The notes below the pieces were generated by a model. It saw nothing but the letters and a program-made list of their open reading frames with translations. It was not told the origin of the DNA and did not search any database. The position numbers and the translations under genes are program-made. A DNA stretch of 64,000 bases from CALMFG01 sp963674805 (GTDB lineage: Bacteria > Bacillota > Clostridia > Christensenellales > CALMFG01): contig CAXXNY010000005.1 of the NCBI GenBank assembly GCA_963674805.2, positions 248,001-312,000 on the forward strand, read 5' to 3'. Below, one piece after another: positions 61,659-64,000 of the stretch (positions are counted from its first letter, which is position 1; the number at the start of each line of letters is the position of its first letter).

Positions 61659-62111
61659 ATGGATCAGTATGTCGATAAAAATAAAACGCCGCTCAAATTT
61701 CATAAATTCCTATGGTATTTTTGGCTGCCGGCGAGCCTTATTATTAGTCTTGCATTTATTGTTTTTATGGTAATCGCGCAGCCAGTTTATAGCTGGCTGT
61801 TAGCGGGTTGTCTTTTAATTATACTAGTAAAACTTGCGTTGCAGTTCATCAGCTTTTTGGGTTTTTTCAGCTGGAAATCATATGCCTGGTATAGTATTCT
61901 TATCCTTTTCAATTTTAATGTTGCAATGAATTTATTCGCAATTTTTTTCTCTGCGGAATGTTTTCCAAAAGCAGTTGTATGGTTTAATATTGGTTTTTTA
62001 GTTTCTGCTGTGATTGCGATTCTGATCAGAAACTATTATTTCAAGCGGAAGCCGCTGTTTTTACGGTCTGAAAATCAGGGAACTAAGGATTCTGAAAGTT
62101 TAACGGATTAG
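61659..62111 (+). CDS. four-helix integral membrane protein
   Basis: 150 aa with four hydrophobic segments (about residues 18-42, 46-70, 73-98, 108-130) and charged ends. No family recognised. AAGGAG upstream. It lies 19 nt after the EFR1 gene and 17 nt before the next gene, so probably one operon. Confidence 0.7.
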   Translation: MDQYVDKNKTPLKFHKFLWYFWLPASLIISLAFIVFMVIAQPVYSWLLAGCLLIILVKLALQFISFLGFFSWKSYAWYSILILFNFNVAMNLFAIFFSAECFPKAVVWFNIGFLVSAVIAILIRNYYFKRKPLFLRSENQGTKDSESLTD

Positions 62112-62128
62112 AATGAGAGGAGGATCAG

Positions 62129-62677
62129 ATGAAGAACAAAGTCATTATTGGCATCGTATTGTTGTTACTTGTAATCAATGTCGCAATGAGTGGTTACTTA
62201 ATAACAAAGGCAGTTGAATTGGAAAAGCACACCGAAGGAATCTACACTGTCGTTGATAATAATTTTGCTGGTATAGACAATAATTTTGATGAACTGTCAG
62301 AGAGTATAAGTGAAGTTAATGATACATATGAGGGTATTGAACTACAGATTTGGTTTCTTGCGGGGGCAATAGATAGTCTAAATAAAGCTGTAACGGGGAA
62401 AAGCAGCGGTCTGATAGAACCGGATGAAGCAATTGACGTCGAAATTTGGCTTGATGAAAAGAATACTGTTCACCGCACCGGCGCTGGCGATGATATTGAT
62501 TCTTTGACTTGGGAAATCATCTATAATGGCGAACGTGTTTTGTCAAGAAATGCGATAAGCGAGACAGAATATAAGTATTTTGGAAATGAGCCGGGAACGT
62601 ATACGATATATATGACGAGTTTTATTGACGGCAGTTATAAGGTTGTGAGTAACGTTGTAAGCTATACAATTGAATAA
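62129..62677 (+). CDS. single-pass membrane protein with extracellular domain
   Basis: 182 aa. One N-terminal membrane segment (residues 5-25), an acidic, probably coiled region (NNFAGIDNNFDELSESISEVND), then a C-terminal domain of about 80 residues with beta-type sequence (SLTWEIIYNGERVLSRNA; NEPGTYTIYMTSFIDGSYKVVSN) like an Ig/Fn-like fold. Not recognised. GAGGAGG before the ATG. Probably surface-exposed. Confidence 0.7.
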   Translation: MKNKVIIGIVLLLLVINVAMSGYLITKAVELEKHTEGIYTVVDNNFAGIDNNFDELSESISEVNDTYEGIELQIWFLAGAIDSLNKAVTGKSSGLIEPDEAIDVEIWLDEKNTVHRTGAGDDIDSLTWEIIYNGERVLSRNAISETEYKYFGNEPGTYTIYMTSFIDGSYKVVSNVVSYTIE

Positions 62678-62711
62678 TAAAAGCGAATAACTGTTGACCT
62701 GATTTTTGCTG

Positions 62712-62737
62712 AGCACTCATGATGGGTGCTTTTTTAA
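62712..62737 (+). terminator. terminator after the EFR1 operon
   Basis: AGCACTCA/TGGGTGCT stem with a 3-nt loop and T6. Confidence 0.8.
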
Positions 62738-62916
62738 TAATAAGCAAATATAGTCACAATAAATTATACTAACTATAACTATAAAATTTGAAATACTAAA
62801 TAAATTATTCAACACATTGAATAAAAAATGCAAATCCAATATAATGGTCTTAACAATTATTTTATCCGGAAACAAAAAACTACGAATTCAACATCAATAT
62901 TTTAAACGGAGCATAT

Positions 62917-62937
62917 ATGGCGAAAGTGCAGCCATGA
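62917..62937 (+). other. possible 6-codon leader ORF before the 7TM sensor gene
   Basis: ATG 62917 (CGGAG at 5 nt) to TGA 62937, MAKVQP. The sensor gene start at 62950 itself lacks a good ribosome site, so the small ORF may act in coupled reinitiation. Weak evidence. Confidence 0.25.
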
Positions 62938-62949
62938 TATGAATGACCA

Positions 62950-64000
62950 ATGTTGTTAGAATTTTTGACTGTCTATTTCTTTGTTAGCATAGTCAGTATT
63001 GTTTATCTTGGCTGTTATATTATCACCAATAAATCGATGTCGCAGTTAAAAGATGTCGTTTATCTGGTTTCTAGTTTTGCTGTTTACTTTTTTGGCTATA
63101 TGATAGAACTGCACAGCAACTCAATGGAAACCGCATTGTTCTGGAATCAGTTTCAGTATTTCAGTCTGCCATTTGTGAGCTCATTTTGGCTGATGCTTGC
63201 GCTACGCCGCTACGGATACTTGAATAAAGTGATTTCGTTGCGCGGGATAAGCCTGTTCATAATCCCTACCATTACTTTTTTCTTGCGATTGACCAATGAG
63301 TTCCATCATTTATTTTATTCGGGATACTCGTTTGAAATTGCCGGAGAGATGGGAATTCTGCATCTCTACCACGGCCCTTGGTACTATGTGCATTATGCTT
63401 ACCTGCTGCTTCAGCTGGTACTTGCCAACATCCTCTTTATTCTTGCATTTGTCAAAAGCAGAGGCGCAAGACAAAAACAAATGATTGCGCTGTCGGCCAT
63501 CAACATGGTTTCTCTGGGGGTTACGCTGATCACGACGTTTGGGATTGTGAAGACCGGGCTGGATTTTAATGCGATTGTACTGCCGGTACCGGGTATATTG
63601 TTTTCATACCTGATTATCAAAGCGGATGTTTTTAACATCAACGCATTTGCCCGCATCAGAGTTTTTCAGGATTCAGATGAAGGAATCATTGTCTTTGACG
63701 AAAAAAACAGAATCGTGGATTATAACAAAAAAGCTTACGGTTTTTTTGAAGAGCAGGGATTAACCCTGAATTCTGTTGATGTCTCAACATTCAGAGCGTT
63801 AAAGCCAAAGTTTATCAACGCGCTGATGTGCGCGGATAAAACGATTTTTAAAGACAGCTTAGTGTCAGACGGTCGGTTTTTTGAGTTTTCGACAACAAAC
63901 ATTGTGGACAGCTATCAGCGTGATTGCGGTTATATTAAATCCATTAAAGACGTAACGGAAGAAATAAAATATCAGATGGCATTGGAGCACAGCGCAAAGA
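62950..64000 (+). CDS. 7TM-sensor signalling protein, N-terminal part (histidine kinase or GGDEF type)
   Basis: The frame is open from ATG 62950 to the right window edge, 350 codons. Seven hydrophobic segments (residues about 3-225) have the pattern of the histidine-kinase N-terminal 7TM sensor (LFWNQFQYFSLPFVSSFWLML; LTNEFHHLFYSG; HGPWYYVHYAYLLLQ). A PAS-like module follows (DEGIIVFDEKNRIVDYNKKA, about 235-340, ending SIKDVTEEIKYQMALEH). The output domain is outside the window: HisKA or GGDEF are both usual here. The upstream frame is closed by TGA at 62944, so ATG 62950 is the first possible start. Confidence 0.8.
   Translation, partial: MLLEFLTVYFFVSIVSIVYLGCYIITNKSMSQLKDVVYLVSSFAVYFFGYMIELHSNSMETALFWNQFQYFSLPFVSSFWLMLALRRYGYLNKVISLRGISLFIIPTITFFLRLTNEFHHLFYSGYSFEIAGEMGILHLYHGPWYYVHYAYLLLQLVLANILFILAFVKSRGARQKQMIALSAINMVSLGVTLITTFGIVKTGLDFNAIVLPVPGILFSYLIIKADVFNINAFARIRVFQDSDEGIIVFDEKNRIVDYNKKAYGFFEEQGLTLNSVDVSTFRALKPKFINALMCADKTIFKDSLVSDGRFFEFSTTNIVDSYQRDCGYIKSIKDVTEEIKYQMALEHSAK

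Overview
The window reads as a chromosomal segment of a Bacillota (Firmicutes), most likely an anaerobic member of the Clostridia. The evidence is gene content and order: yicC-remA-gmk-rpoZ-coaBC, rpmB divergent from yloU-yloV-recG, an ECF transporter followed by truA, a Gls24/Asp23 protein, a cysteine-rich L28, strong AGGAGG ribosome sites, an EFR1-type ferredoxin and a two-gene (SMS-like) iron-sulfur scaffold. Most genes have moderate GC; a few islands are clearly AT-rich (about 23.2-24.9 kb and 38.0-39.3 kb) and look acquired. No phage module, insertion sequence, CRISPR array or rRNA operon was seen.

Layout. 0-4.9 kb: end of an ECF vitamin transporter (ecfA, ecfT), truA, a methyltransferase, an MreB-type actin and an LCP cell-wall ligase. 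5-10.5 kb: a nucleoside ABC importer (BMP lipoprotein with a 1-nt frameshift, ATPase, two permeases) followed by thymidine kinase. 10.5-17.7 kb: ApbE flavinyl transferase, an O-antigen-ligase-like membrane protein, apt, two tandem anchored proteins with Thr-Pro/Ser-Pro linkers, then thyA-folA and a GNAT. Nucleoside import, tdk, apt, thyA-folA and later guaB-guaA make nucleotide supply a theme. 18-22.9 kb: citrate synthase, a C_GCAxxG_C_C redox protein, a membrane-anchored sialidase-like protein, flavodoxin and an esterase. 22.9-25.5 kb: an AT-rich accessory spot with a Shedu-type (DUF4263) defence nuclease and a 67-aa neighbour, abutting four tRNA genes (Leu, Cys, Gly, Val).

25.6-32.2 kb: histidine operon hisZ-G-D-B-H-A-F-IE on the minus strand, with a strong promoter overlapped by a perfect inverted repeat, divergent from ilvE. 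32.3-37.9 kb: ilvE, a metal-dependent cyclase/hydrolase, a HAD phosphatase, a TetR regulator and two divergent short-chain dehydrogenases sharing a symmetric operator region, then a stand-alone RelA/SpoT-type HD hydrolase. 38.0-39.3 kb: an AT-rich P-loop ATPase island. 39.4-41.1 kb: the SufC/SufB-like pair. 41.1-41.9 kb: tRNA-Gln and tRNA-Val(GAC), with truncated copies of the tRNA-Gln 3' end and an unassigned structured segment between the two tRNAs. 42-54 kb: a TAXI-type TRAP binding protein and core genes to guaA.

54.3-58.5 kb: a MocR/GntR-aminotransferase regulator broken by two lesions, divergent from an intact decarboxylase-PhzF-cupin operon. 58.7-64 kb: an SseB-like protein, an RNHCP zinc-ribbon protein with a long structured 5' leader and a small upstream ORF, an EFR1 ferredoxin, two small membrane proteins, and the start of a 7TM sensor protein cut by the window edge.

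The least explained structures are the RNHCP leader RNA (60195-60424), the tRNA-Gln remnant array and inter-tRNA RNA (41138-41806), the AT-rich ATPase island, and the broken regulator with intact operators. All family assignments are by reading the translations and motifs; no database search was possible.
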